Shown here piece by piece: positions 23,301 through 35,320 of a stretch of DNA of 64,000 nucleotides. The first letter of the stretch is position 1. Every line of letters begins with the position of its first letter. Position numbers and translations under genes: made by a program. Below the pieces are notes generated by a model. The model did no database searches and was not told the DNA's origin. It saw only the letters and a program-made list of their open reading frames with translations. The DNA lies in assembly GCF_000321225.1 (NCBI RefSeq), contig NW_004450403.1, positions 779,495-843,494 on the forward strand, written 5' to 3'. Source of the stretch: Odobenus rosmarus divergens (Eukaryota > Chordata > Mammalia > Carnivora > Odobenidae).

Positions 23301-24515
23301 GCCCTCACCACCATGAGCCAGGAGCTTCGGGCAAACTAGAGACCTCTGTCACCTGCACTTGCACCACTGCAGGCTTTCCCAGGAAGCTCCTTCCCTCCAT
23401 TTCCTTGGCTGTCACTAAAAGAATAATCCCCCATTCTCAGCTCCCTCTTTACCTTGTGAGCTATTCTTGAACGGGTTCCAGGAGGTAGGCGTGGCAGGAA
23501 TCTCTTTACCTCCAGGACACACGTCCACCCATAATTATAGTTCAGAGGGGCAGATACCATGTCAGCCAATGTCTCTGTGTTGGTTGGCTTACAAACTAGT
23601 CCTATATTTTTCAATAAAAAGAGAGTTCTACCAGCATGATGATCGCAGGAGCTCTGCTAACTTGCTTCCCAGAGAAACTGGTGGAGACTATAAAAACCTC
23701 TGAGTTTTATTTCAGGCCTCTGAAAATGGCAGTAAGTATAAGCAGCAAATGAAGAAGCATCTATTCAAGAACACCTACACAAATTCAGTAACAAAGGGGA
23801 GAGTCTGTGGCAGGGAAGGAGGGAAGACGGCCCTTCCCTCCCCATCCCAGCTCAGGGAGGCATGTGGAGACTTCATGCTAGACACCGAAGCTGAGGGCAC
23901 AGGCTCTGTCTGCCCCAGGCTCCACTGCCCAGCTCCCTGCAGGAAGACATATTTGCCCTTAAGGAGCCAGATGTGGGCATTTCTGCATTGACTCAGTGCC
24001 TCTGGTGAGAAGGCTGAGTCTTGGGCAGGTGCAGTACCCATTCTTGGACACCCAGTGTAGCTAGGCTGTGGCTGTCCTTACCCCACAGCCTGAAGTGTTG
24101 GTTTCCTGCCAGGAGGAACAAGCTCAGGTGCCTGGCCCCACTGACAGCTCACCCACCAGAGTGTGGTATCACTCAGAGAGAAGCTAGCCATTGTCCTCGC
24201 CCCCAGCTCTAGAGCCCTTGGCTTAGCAGATGCCTACGGGGAGACACAGGCCTTAAAAGAGATCTCCTGATCTCATCCCAGAGGAACTGACTTCATTAGC
24301 AGCCAACCTGGAGGAAGTGAGGCCTGGGGGCACTCTCAAAGCCAATGAACTTGCGGCAATTCATAAGTAGAATGGTGGTCCAGCCTCAACTACCAGCCAG
24401 GTAGGCCCGGGACTTTTCAGACAGGATGGGGAATAAGGCAGCTGCCTGGACCCCTCCTGGCATCAGAATATCAAACACTGACTCCAGAAAGGAAGCCATC
24501 TCTGAAAACAATCTC
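23301..24515. other. unassigned sequence
   Basis: About 1.2 kb, moderately GC-rich, with 62-92-codon frames on both strands and no recognisable domains. Confidence 0.4.
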
Positions 24516-24519
24516 TGAA

Positions 24520-25290
24520 GAATATCTACAGATGGCCAACGAGCACATGAAACAATGCTTAGTATTACCCATCATCAGGGAAATGCAAGTCGAAACCACA
24601 ATTAGATACCACTTCACACCCATTAGAATGGCTAGACACCAAAAGTCAGATGAGTGTTGGTGAAGTTGTGGGGGAAACTGGAACCTTGTTCATTGCTGGT
24701 GGAGAGGTCATATAGTGCTCCCACTTTGGAAAACAGTCTGGCTGTTCCTGTCATGATTATAAATGGAATTCCTGTATGAACCAACAATTCTACTCCTGGG
24801 TATCCGCCCAAGAAAAATGAAAACCTAGATCCACACAAAAGCTTGTGCATGAATGTTTACATAAGCATTACTCACAGTAGCCAAAAAGTGGAAACAACCT
24901 AACTGTCCATCAACAGAGGAATGGATAAATGAAATGTGATTTATCCACATGATGGGATATTTTTGGCCCTCAAAAGGAATGTGGTACTGATACAGGCTAC
25001 CCCATGAATACAGCTTAAAAACTTTACGCTAAATGAAGAAGCCAGTCAAAAAAGACCACAGGCTATATGACTCTACTTATAGGAATAAATACAGAATATA
25101 GAAATCTATAATGCTGATATCTATAGAGACAGGAAGATTAGTGGTTGCTCAGCGTTGGAGCAGGGACAGAAGGGCATGGAATGTGCTAGGATTGATGGTG
25201 GTGATGGGGGCACATATCAGTGAATAAGTCCATCGGATTGTACCTTTCGCACAGGTGCATTTATCTCAATGATGCTGTTAAAAAACCTAA
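24520..25290 (+). mobile_element. ancient LINE-1 3' end
   Basis: Landmarks in order: 'agggaaatgcaagtcgaaac', 'agataccacttcacacccat', 'gtgttggtgaagttgtgg', 'tggaaaacagtctggctg', 'ctactcctgggtatccgc', 'aacctaactgtccatcaac', 'tatatgactctacttata' and 'gtacctttcgcacaggtg'. These are the ORF2 C-terminal region and 3' UTR of an old L1M-type element. All frames are interrupted. Confidence 0.92.
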
Positions 25291-26184
25291 CAGGTTGAAT
25301 TTGTGGACATCAAAAGAGAAAAAGAAGCAATCATCAGGATGGTGTTAGAAGGTTCATGGTCATGAAGGACAGCAGGAGAGGGAGCAGGAGTTCGAAGCCC
25401 AGCAAAGCCCTGGCCCCGGGAAAGGAGAGGGTGAAGGAAGGATGGTTGGCTCAGAAGATCCTCTGCCTGCAGGGCATCGCTGAAGGTCTGCCCCGCCCAG
25501 CGGAGACCTCCGGTACAGAGATCTCCTGGCAGTGAGTCCTGCACTGGGGGGGACAGGTTCTAGGACTGTTGTTTGGCTCGGTCATTGCCTGGGAGCTTCC
25601 TGGAGAGAGCAGAACTTTAATTCAAATGCTGTGGTGGAGACCGCGGCGTGGCTTTGGGGGCATCAGCGGGCTTGCCTTCTTGCAGCTGGTGGATGAGTTC
25701 TTTCTACAGGGGACATCTGAGCACCATACCTCCACGTCTGCTACAAGGGACCTGGATGTGAATCACAGTTCAGATCCCGAAATCTTCAATGTAGTGAAAA
25801 TACCAGGACTTTGTTGAGAAAGATACAACAGAGAATTGAACATAATTCCTAAATCCCCAAACCTGCATAAATGGTTATGACCACCATGTATTTATTTTTT
25901 TAGAAATTATGTAGCGCTGAATCCAGCCATACTTAGAAATACTTCCTCCCAGCAAAGCATCCGTAGCTCTCCAAAGAATGTTTCCATACTGACTGGGCCC
26001 AGCTTACATACCTTCTTGCTAGCCTTCTGAATGTAAAATGATTAAAAGGAACATTGGGTATCTGACAAGTCTGGAATTAATGCCCCACATAGGAAAAAGT
26101 AAAACTCCCTTGAACACTAGAAGCCCCCAAATTTAATGTCCTTTATGTGGATGTTGACACCAGAGGTCCTCCCCATTCAGACTG
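25291..26184. other. unassigned sequence
   Basis: GC-richer on the left, with an 85-codon minus frame (25287-25544) and an 82-codon plus frame (25569-25817) that show no recognisable domain. Confidence 0.4.
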
Positions 26185-26283
26185 CTGAGCCTGACACAGG
26201 GCTCGATCTCTCAGCTCTGAGATCATGACCTGAGCCGAAATCAAGAGTCGGGCGCTCAACCCACTGAGCCACCAGGCACTCCC
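26185..26283 (-). mobile_element. CanSINE fragment (head half only)
   Basis: 'agggctcgatctctcagct', 'gatcatgacctgagccga' and 'actgagccaccaggcact' are the inverted tRNA-derived half of the carnivore SINE. The CT-rich segment and the tail are missing, and one C of the usual 'cacccagg' is lost, so this is a truncated older copy. Confidence 0.85.
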
Positions 26284-26397
26284 AATCATAACTTTTTAAA
26301 AATGCTTGTGCTATGGATTTAAGCTACTATCTCCCTGCTCCAAAGCCGGTCTTCTCAACATTGCTTTGTGATGCTGGTTCAGGACTCTGCAAACCAT

Positions 26398-26432
26398 TTT
26401 TCTGCTTCTCCGGCTGGCGGAGAAGCAGAAAA
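26398..26432. other. perfect inverted repeat (hairpin)
   Basis: The arm 'ttttctgcttctccg' (26398-26412) and its exact reverse complement (26418-26432) form a 15-bp stem around the 5-nt loop 'gctgg'. It sits just upstream of GC-rich sequence. No promoter or microRNA identity can be claimed. The surrounding 'ggactctgcaaacc' recalls an old interspersed repeat, which may be the origin. Confidence 0.85.
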
Positions 26433-26865
26433 TTCGGTTTCACCAAAAGATGATTCCGGGAGGAACCAGGCTGAGAGAGGTGAGGCCCTGTGTTCTTGAG
26501 TTTCTTGCCTGCTTCCGTCCCTGAACTTCACCGCCCTTCCCTCCAGCAGCAGTCCCTGGGCAAGCGTGCCGGCCTCTCCTCGAGGGGCTACTTTCCAGCT
26601 CTGAGGGGCTCCCTCAGGCTTCCAGTCCTTTCCAGTCCCTGCAGTCCTGGGCGGTGGAGGGAGGAGTTACTCCCCAAAGTCGCTTCGTTGATGTCTTAGT
26701 GCTTTTTGGTTACCTTCTTGACAATTCTTTACAGAAACTTGCTTAGATTCTTTTATGACGATACTGTTGTTATCGTTTTCTTTCTATTAAAATAACGGGT
26801 GTGATTGGTTTCCTGGTTGCAGAGTGACAAAGACAGGGCTTTATAGAGAGGATCGAATTTAATCT
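26433..26865. other. unassigned GC-rich sequence
   Basis: The left part is C/T- and G-rich; a 69-codon frame at 26490-26699 is unremarkable. Possibly part of the same unnamed old repeat as the hairpin. Confidence 0.4.
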
Positions 26866-26965
26866 TCCAAGTTCCCCGTCTGGAAAACTACAATCTGTTT
26901 GACAGATGAAGCATCGGACTCACCGATGTTAAGCCACTTGCCCAGGAGCTCAGAACCAGGTCCAA
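26866..26965 (-). mobile_element. possible MIR remnant
   Basis: 'tgtttgacagatgaagcatc' with 'gttaagccacttgcccagg' and 'agctcagaaccagg' fits reverse-complemented MIR ('cagatgagg...ttaagtaacttgccca...'). Confidence 0.45.
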
Positions 26966-27950
26966 ACTGTCTAGGGGATCCTAAAGATCTTGTGCTTTGT
27001 CTTCGTTATAGGAGGCCACCGGGTCTGACATTCATAGGGTTCCTGACTTTCCTGACTTTTGGCTTCTCATTCGGCCCTGAGCTCCACTGTGTTCTCTTTA
27101 GTGACACTCTGCTGTCAATGCTGAGCCTGGTGGTACAGAGAGTGGTGGCAGCCGTGGCCTTCGACACTCCTCTCCAAGCATGGACCCCACCTCACGAGCG
27201 AAGGGCAGGTGACCCAGGGCCTGGTATTCTCAGCCTGCCACACCCGAGGCAGAGCCACGGTCCCATGAGTGAGGGCCTGAGGGAGGGAAGGCAGCCCCCA
27301 CCTCCTGACTGCACTTGCCCAGGGCTCATCCCCAGCGGGGGGCAGAATGAGACACTCACGTCCTACTCCCCAAAGGAACAAAGCCTTCCCACCAGGAACT
27401 GGCAGAGGGGCAGGGGCCCCAGAGGTCCGGGCTGGCTGCCTGCAGTGCCTGCCTGCTCAGCTGGGGCAGGGAAGGATGGCGCAATTTGGTAAGACTCTTA
27501 CTGTCTTACCAAATTCTTATGGATTTTCTTGAATAGATATTTCCTCATTTGTTCTTTGTCCTCAGGCCCATTTCCAGACCCTTTGGATGGTTGCTTTTTA
27601 AGTATTTGTTGGAGGTTGTACTAGAGAGCAGGCCAGTGGAGCCCATCACGCCGCCATGCTGGTGGCTGGCTTTTGGCATCCATTTCCTGGAGGACCCAAG
27701 TGACACATCCTCGACCACCACTCCTTCCCTGGGGGCTGCCAGAAAGCACAACTGTGGACATTACTTGCACGAGAGGGGGACGTTTCAGTAGTCTTTACTG
27801 TCAGTTCATGTGACCCTGTAAGAATGTTTCTTAAGCAGAATCTGCCTTTCTAGAGAGAAAAGCAGCATTCACCGAGCGCCTCATTTCTCAGAATTCTTGG
27901 CAGCCCCAGGGCTCAGCCTCTCTGTGGTAATACTGCTCTGGAGATAATGA
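26966..27950. other. GC-rich unassigned sequence with long chance frame
   Basis: The longest frame of the window (197 codons, 26899-27492 plus) lies mostly here. It starts inside a MIR-like stretch, is Pro/Gly/Ser-rich and shows no domain; an 88-codon frame runs opposite it. CpGs are modest and no promoter is evident. 'ttctttgtcctcag' at 27551-27564 looks like a splice-acceptor tract, but no coherent exon follows. Confidence 0.4.
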
Positions 27951-29110
27951 TCTTCATTTTGGCAGAACCTCAAAATGACCTTGATGTTTACAACAGCAGG
28001 AAAAAATGATGAGCTGGCTGATGGCATTAAAGATGACAATTAATGGTGAGGGAAAAGGAATTCCCTCTTCTTTTAATGTACATATATTCTTTAGTAAAAG
28101 TGCAAACGCACAATCTCTTGCTTAAAAAAAGCTGTGTGCTACCTTCACCTCCTCATCTCAATACATTTATGACACCTGGAAAGAGTGTTTTTCAGGTTGT
28201 TTTAAACATATAAATGATGCTCATATTTTTAAAAATTGATGTTGAAAAATAGAAGGCTATAACAATATGATTCAAAATACGATATACAGAGTATTCAGAT
28301 AAGGTGTTTATTTTATGACTTCAACACAAGGCTTTTTTAACCCCCTTAAAAGCTTCATTTAAAGATTAAAAAATACTTTCAAATATTTCTTTAGAGTTTC
28401 TATTTAGCATTCTAATTTTATTTTTTATCCAATGAAAGAGATTCTTAAAACTACTCATAATTTACCCCATGAGGCAAAACCACCATTAACCATATAAATC
28501 AAGTGGGGATTAAATCATGTTTGGCTATTCATAACAAGCTTTTGCTGTGCATTATCCAAAATTGCACTAACATAGACTTTGATTTTTTTTTCCAAAGTAA
28601 TTTATAGAAATGTGGTCTTTTTATGACATCCATAGCTTTTATTCCTTATTCTCTATTGATTATAAGTCAGGCCAGTTTGCCTTGGGACATCTAGTTAGGG
28701 GTGATTCAGATTCAGGTCGGCTAGGACTATATTTAGCTAATGTAAAGAAAATAAAATAGATGGCTCTCAAGAACTATGGGAAAAGCAACAGTGAACCTTA
28801 GCTAATTATGCTCGCTTATGATATATCATGGCCTTGATAGTAAAAGCCATTAACTGACACCCACTCAGCTGCGAATAGCAGAATACATCTCAGAAAAGCT
28901 TGTATTCTTTCCATGCAGGTTATGTCCAGAAATTGGTACAGCTAAAAAGCAAAATGCTTTTTGTAAAAACAAAGCGATGCTGGTCATGGACACCTATTTA
29001 TGAAAATGCTCACTATATAAATTACATTCATATGATATGTTTCAAACTATTTTTATTCATCTAGCTCTACAGTGTCAAAAGAGCTTGAAAAATTAACATT
29101 GGCTAGAAAA
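27951..29110. other. AT-rich repeat-poor stretch
   Basis: About 1.15 kb without any SINE, LINE or LTR landmark I can see and without open frames of 60 codons or more. Unique-looking AT-rich text such as 'gccattaactgacaccc' and 'gctaattatgctcgctta' occurs. It could be a conserved non-coding element, which needs alignment to decide. Confidence 0.4.
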
Positions 29111-29435
29111 CATTAAGGTAAGAAAAGACGCAGAGAATATCTGTAATTATATTGACATTTATGGTGAAGTTTTGGAGATTAATTGCCTTCGGCTTCACTA
29201 TTTCAGAGTTCAGGAGGCAGGGCAATAATAACAAAATCCCCTTTGGTTCTTTCTCTTGTGTGAACAAACTAGCAGTTAGTATTAATAATTCCACCCACAT
29301 AAATACAAATCAAACCATGCATTGTTCTTGCAAAAGGAAAATAGAATTGGTCTTATGGTTCATAGCTGTTTGAGGTTTCACTATTTACAAGATTTTTTTT
29401 TAATTTGGTAATACAGAAAGAAACGTAAAAGAATT
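29111..29435. other. unassigned sequence
   Basis: Two opposed frames of 65-73 codons without domains. Ends at a T-run near 29392-29402. Confidence 0.35.
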
Positions 29436-29439
29436 AATA

Positions 29440-29900
29440 TCCCTTAGCTTGGTCATTATACTTACATGGACCTATCCTAAAGAACAAATAAAATATAGGG
29501 AACAATTCTTAATGAAAAAAATGCATGATTTCATCATTATGTATATTAATAAAATGCTGGAAACAGCTTATGGTTCCAACTGCATGGGGATGATTAAGTG
29601 TATTTTAATGTGACTATTTATGGAATAATGTGCAGAAATGTTAAAATGCTATTTATAAAGACTTTATAGCTGCAGAGAAAATGTATACGGTGTGTGTATG
29701 GAAAAGTGCAGGAAATACAGATCTTTAGGTAGAATAATGACTCTGTGAGCATGAAAAAAAAATCATGAATTACTGAAAGAGAAATAATAGAAATAGTTGC
29801 CTTTGAGTGGTGAGTTATGGGTAACCACTTTTGTCTTTTTTTTTTGTTTTTCTGTGTCTTGTACAATCTCAAAATAAGGATATACCTTTTATAAGTGGGG
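29440..29900 (+). mobile_element. old LINE 3' end-like sequence
   Basis: Order of landmarks: 'gatgattaagtgtatttta', 'tatttataaagactttata', 'gaaatagttgcctttgagtgg', 'gagttatgggtaaccactttt', a T-rich block and 'tgtacaatctcaaaataagg'. This is typical of the 3' UTR of old mammalian LINEs. The family cannot be named. Confidence 0.5.
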
Positions 29901-30369
29901 GGCTTTTAAAGCTTTTGTCATTTTGATTAGGACATAACAAGGCATTCCTCCTCATTTAGAGACCTACTTAAAGTAAGAAAAATCAAAGGGCAGCATAGTT
30001 AAACTCACTTCAATCCGTCAATCAGTCCCGCATACAATCAGGACACTGAGGCCGCCCAACGTGTGGCCATCGCAAAAGTGTAAATCGGGAAAAATAAAGG
30101 AGGGTGAGCATGAAGCCTTGCCGTCAGGTAGCATGGTGGAGAGGTGGAGAAGGGTCTTACTGAAGCAAGTAGTGGTCTCTGCAAGTTTCTGTGGACGAGA
30201 ATTCCAGGCACGAAAGCAAGGTGAAATGGCCAGATGTCAGAGCAAACCAGATGTAGGAAGAGAGGGACTCCCATGGGGAAAAGGTGCAGTCAAGTGTGGG
30301 AGCAGAGCTGAAGGTTGGAAGAACAGATTCTTGAGTTAATTCCATGAAAAAAGAGTAGATTTAGAAAGC
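29901..30369. other. unassigned sequence
   Basis: Short frames on both strands (78-92 codons at 30038-30339) without recognisable domains. Confidence 0.4.
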
Positions 30370-30412
30370 ACAAAAAAAAAAGAGAGAGAGAGAGAATGAG
30401 AGAGAGAGAGAG
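30370..30412. repeat. A-rich and (GA)n microsatellite
   Basis: About ten A residues followed by two (GA)n blocks separated by 'atga'. Confidence 0.93.
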
Positions 30413-31149
30413 ATGGGGAAGAGTGTCTCAAGTAGAGAAAGCAGCCTACAGTAAGCAGACAGACCCAGAACCACAGGCTGGGTGCACATTTGAGTCACGA
30501 GGTCCAGGCAGGGAAAACAGGGCAAGTCTGGTTTTAAGCACAAAGCTTGGAGGTCGCTCTCCAGGCAATGGGAAGGCACTGAAGACGTGGAAGCTGGCTA
30601 CATTCGCATTTGAGGAAGAGCACCAGCAGCGGCATGTGTGATGTTGACTTCTACTTCTGGGCTTACAGGTGGGCTCTCAAGTCACCTTTATGGGGACACA
30701 GAAAGGTGACAAGGGCCCACATGCAGGAAGCGCAGTTAGTGACCCTGCGGCCACTAAGCAAATAAAACTGGCTGCTCTGAGCAATCGCTGGAATTCTCAA
30801 ATGACGAATGAAGGAGAGGATGTCATCCGAGAGCAGAGGGGACTCAGAGAGGGAATTGGAACAATGCCTAAGTTCACTTGGAAGTCTGATGAACCTGAGC
30901 TTGGGTTTCTCAGTGTAGCAGGTGTGAGGGGCAGCAGTGGGGGACGTCACACATGGGAGCGGCTCCCCGTGAAGCTGGGACTCCAAAGGACCCACCCCTC
31001 TGTAAGGGGATACACCCAACAACCACGTCCGTCTTGCCACGTCCCCCTGTGCTACAACCAAAAGGAAAGTTAGTTTCACACTTAAACACGGTCTTATTAA
31101 AATGAAGAAAACCAAAAGGCAAAGAAGTAGCTAGACATAAAAGCCATAT
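30413..31149. other. unassigned sequence
   Basis: Opposed frames of 134 (plus, 30669-31073) and 150 codons (minus, 30663-31115) overlap almost completely, with no domain in either. Nothing else recognised. Confidence 0.4.
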
Positions 31150-32150
31150 ATATCTACAAACAGAGAAACAGTTACACTGACAAAGTTGTTAGTTATCAAC
31201 AATGAAACAGATTGCAAGGGGGCATTGTCAGTGTGTGCACAAAAGCAACTCTGGGCCTTCATTCTGTGACCTAAATTCAAGAGTGAGGACAAAAAACTAA
31301 AAATACATTCCAAGACAAAGAAAAATAGGGGAGAATTTACCACCAGCAGATTTGTCCTAAAAGAAATGTTTCAGGTAAAGGACAGTAATCTCAGATGAAA
31401 GTCTGAGATGCCAGGAGGAGTAAAGTAATGCAGAAATATGTGAACAAACATAAATAAACTTTGACATATAAGAATAGTTGCTACAACATTTTGTCAGGTT
31501 AAAAATGGAATGTACAAGTATATATAAAATTGTGACATATCCAGCAATCAGGAAATGCATAAAAGGAATTAAAATATTTTAGGGTCTTTCTGTTTTTTAG
31601 AAAGGGGATAAATACATATCCATGAATGTTATAGTCTGACAAATTAGGAACACAGTGTCTAAGTTCCAGTTTAAGACCAAAAGGAGAGAAGGGAACGGTA
31701 TAACTCCCAAAATCAAAGAAAAGAATGACCAAACAGTCAGTCCAAGCAAGGCCAGGGAGAGGAAAGAAAGAAGCCGAGGGCAGGTGGGTGGGGCGGCCTC
31801 AGAGGCTCTCGCAGGTGTAAATCCAAATCATTCCACCAAAGATGATGGACTGCACACAGCGGTGACAAGGCAAAGAGAATCGGATTAAATTTTTAAAAAT
31901 TGCTAAATTATCTAGCAAGAGGTACCTCTAAAAAGCAACAAAAAACATGTATCCCAGCAAATTTCAACCATGACAAGGGTGCTGTATACATTTTAATATC
32001 TGACAAATCCACTTTGTGAAAAATAATTATCATTAAGGCATATACTTCTCAATTATGCAGTGTTAAATTCACTGAGATGATATGACATTATCAACTGTGC
32101 ATGTCTAATACTCTATCTTTAAGAATATAGTATATACTACTCTATTATCT
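31150..32150 (+). mobile_element. ancient LINE-1 (L1M) internal fragment
   Basis: 'agaaacagttacactgacaa', 'gggagaatttaccaccagc', 'cctaaaagaaatgtttcagg' and 'aaccatgacaagggtgctgt' with 'ttaatatctgacaaatcc' correspond in order to the region between LINE-1 ORF1 and the ORF2 start. No open frame survives. The same part of an old LINE-1 recurs inside the element at 54.8-58.9 kb. Confidence 0.6.
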
Positions 32151-32155
32151 ACATT

Positions 32156-32216
32156 TCTCTCTCTGTCTCTCTCTCTCCTCTGTCTATCATCTGTCTGTCA
32201 TCTATCTGTCATCTAA
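32156..32216. repeat. (CT)n and (TCTG/ATCT)n microsatellite
   Basis: A CT-rich run gives way to imperfect 'tctgtcatctatctgtcatc' units. Confidence 0.88.
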
Positions 32217-35105
32217 CATTACCCAACAGAAATCCAGCGAACCTAGAAATATACTTGACTCCACCCTTCATGTGAAACCTTTTGGAGAAAATAGCAGTTT
32301 CCATCACTACCACTCAGAGAACACATTCAGTGGGGGTAGAGGGGTCAAGCGCTTGCAGGGCTTGGGGGTGGTGGGTGGGGGGGACTTCCACAGTAAAGGA
32401 GGTGGTAAAATGTTTAAAAATGTTGGAGATGAGAGAAAACCACCCACCGCTGGGGGCACTTGGAGTCAGGGGTGCTGACTGAGGATCTGTGCTTTCTTTC
32501 CCAGGATAGCTGCTCTATCCTCAGCTCTAGCTGATACCCCAAACTGCACCCAAGCGGGCCCCCTCCCTGCCCTTGATCCTCCCCTGGGGGTAGACTGGCA
32601 TTGCCCTTTCTTTGGTGCTGGGCTTTTATCTGGGGTTGGGTGGGGAGAGGGGGAGAACTTGGCTGGTGAGTTCCCACCCTCCATTAGCAGAAGCAGCAAA
32701 CACTCCCCAGGGACAGGCAACGTCTCCCCAGAAGCAGCACACGTTTTCTTGCTTTCTTGGACTCTGAGCTTGTAGGTCTTCCTGCCCCTCCCCAGAGGCC
32801 TAGGATTCTGGTGAGTGAGTTCTGAGAAGTGAGGGCCATTCGGCACCTGCATGCCTGTGGCACTGGGGGTCTGGCTGAGTAGAGCATCCTTTGGCACCAG
32901 GGTCCGATTTACCCGGCACTGTGGCCTTGGCCCTCCTCAAGCCCTCAGAACTGTTGAAGATGTGTTGGCTAATTTCTTCACGTCAGTTACCTGACCTGTC
33001 CAGCTTTGCCAAAAGTAAACTGGGTTCTGTGTTCTTTTCCCCTCAGTGGACTCAAAAATTCTGTCATTTATTAGCTTTTTCTCTCAGCTATAGTGTGGGA
33101 GCCGTGTTTTCTGGATAATGTCTATCTTCTCTACAGATGAGGTTCTCCCTACATGTTTTCTGAATGTAACTTCAAGCATGGAGTCCCTCATTTCTCATTC
33201 ATAAATTCTGATTCATTTTATTAAATGGATCTGTAGATCAAGACCAATTTTGTGCCGAAATGGGCTATTTCCTGAGAAAGCTGTCAATTTAACTCAGACG
33301 TTCTGTGTGCCCTCAGAGGGGCTGGTGACTCCTGGACTCCACCAGGATGCAGGAATATTCTTCAGCACACCTGCTAAGATGTTCCCAGTGTAGGAACTGC
33401 CCTCTTTTCTCCTGGGGTGTGGGGGGGCAATATTTCCTCCTTTCAAGTGAGTGAATCTTCTAGATGGTCGGATTCTTAGACTCAGAAGCCAGGGTAGGTG
33501 CGTCATCTGCTGAGGTGTATGCTGGGTCATAAACCATTTCATTTAGAATAACTCGCATTCATCAACAGTTCACAGCCGTGTGTCTGGCTCTTAATGAACA
33601 TTTTCTCAGTTGCAAGGAAGGCGGAGTTAGTGACCCTTCTCAGAAGCACTGGGGTCAGGGTTTGGGTGCAGATCTGTCTGCCAAGGTCCTTATCCCTGGC
33701 AGCATGACCCTCACCACCCTCACCACCCTGCCTCACAAGGGAAGGAACCCGGGCTTGGGGACTGAGGTGGGCGAGGGGCAGGCCTGGGGTCCAGCAGGGT
33801 CCACGCACTGCAGCGCTGATGAGGGTCTGCATTCCTGCCTCTGCAAAGAAACTGCCTTTCATAGAGTCGTGAAGCACGGAAATGGGGCAGGTTGTACTTT
33901 TTTTTACAAAAATAAATAAATGGCCAAGGCTTCAAGCTCTGCACTTATCTTAAGAGCTAAGGGGAGGGAAAGGTTATATTTTTTTCATACTCAGGTGTCC
34001 CCATGGTAACATGAAAAATCCTTTCTACTCTGCAAACCACACTTAGCTATCAAGACTCCCAAGAAATGTGTGCCTGTTTGCAATCTTAGGTTAAAGAAAA
34101 ATAGACGCTTATATACAATGTTTCAGAATGTTTACTTTTGAGAGCTTTTACTCTAGAAAAATCGACTCTGTTATCTCCCTCCCTGAGATCTTTCTCTGGA
34201 GGGTAGACAGAGGAGCGGCTGCAAACCAGCTCAGGGTGGGATGATTAACATCTGGAGGGTACAGACCTGCAGGGGGCCAGGGGCCACAGGGCTGGCATTC
34301 GTCAGCGGTGGCAAAGGTCCTGCACCATGCCACATCTACAGTTTTGGAAATGAAAGCTCCAGCTTGGATGACACGCAGAAAACGAAACTCCAATCATATG
34401 TGCACAGAATCAAGGGCAGGATACTGGAAAAGGTACATTTGAGAGAGACCTCATTTTTCCAGCAAATATCAGCAACTCTGTGCATCCCAGACTTGTTCCT
34501 TAAAAGTCTTAACAATCATGTTGTCTACAGAGGGGTGGAAGCTACAAATTAATGTAGCCAACAAGGAATGGAAAAATAGTGATTACTTTTTGCTTACTTA
34601 AAATACTAAATCCAATTTTGTTTCTGTTTTTGCGGACTTTAGAAACCAAAAATATATTTTAAAATATAAGACTCAGAAGAGAGTCCTTTGATGAATTAAA
34701 AAGCTCAATGGCTTTATCTTCCCAACATCTATTAGGCTCACGCACTAAATAAATAATAGCATAAGGCAATCAAAAGGGAAAGGAAGGGGTGTGCTGAGGC
34801 AAGACCACACTCCCTAGGATGTGCCTGCAAATTAATTGCCCTCTTTGTGACCTGACAGATCCTAGCACACAGAGGACTTCGTGTGACCCATGCACTCACT
34901 TTATGAAGGAACTGAGGTCACAGGCTGCTCCCCATTTATCTTCCTACAGCTAGAACCTAGCATGTTCCCTAGAAGGTGGTGGTTCCTCGGCAATCATAAG
35001 CACCTCTACAATAGAATTAAAAACAGCAACAACAAACCCAGGGAGAAGACATTCATCGGAGCAGATTTTGATAGCAGAAAGGCACATCACAAAAGGGAGA
35101 AGAAA
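32217..35105. other. unassigned sequence, about 2.9 kb
   Basis: GC-richer at 32.3-32.9 and 33.6-33.8 kb, otherwise mixed. Overlapping frames reach 143 codons (32466-32897 minus) and 113 codons (33578-33919 plus) without domains. No SINE, LINE or LTR landmark recognised. Confidence 0.4.
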
Positions 35106-35109
35106 TCAT

Positions 35110-35320
35110 GTTTGCATGTGCTGGGCACTCTCCGGGTGCTAATACATTTAGCCTTCAGAATGACCCTGTGTGCTCAGGATTATGGTCCCACTCTTTACAA
35201 GGAGAAACTGGGGCTCAGCGTGGTGAGGGGACACAGGCGCCAAGACTGGTGCACAGGAGAAGTCAAGGGCTGAGGAGTGAGGTGGTGGAGACCCACGGCA
35301 GTGCCTCGGGCTGGTAGACT
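35110..35320 (-). mobile_element. MIR-type SINE
   Basis: 'gtgctgggcactctccgg', 'aatacatttagccttcag', 'aggattatggtcccactct' then 'ttacaaggagaaactgggg' and 'ctcagcgtggtgaggg' is the reverse complement of the MIR 3' half and core, with the landmarks in order. Confidence 0.68.

Noticed and set aside
27551..27564. Splice-acceptor-like tract
   Set aside because: Polypyrimidine plus 'cag' occurs by chance frequently; no matching exon with donor site could be supported.
32150..32220. CRISPR-like or satellite repeat
   Set aside because: Imperfect tetranucleotide microsatellite in a mammalian genome; no repeat-spacer structure.
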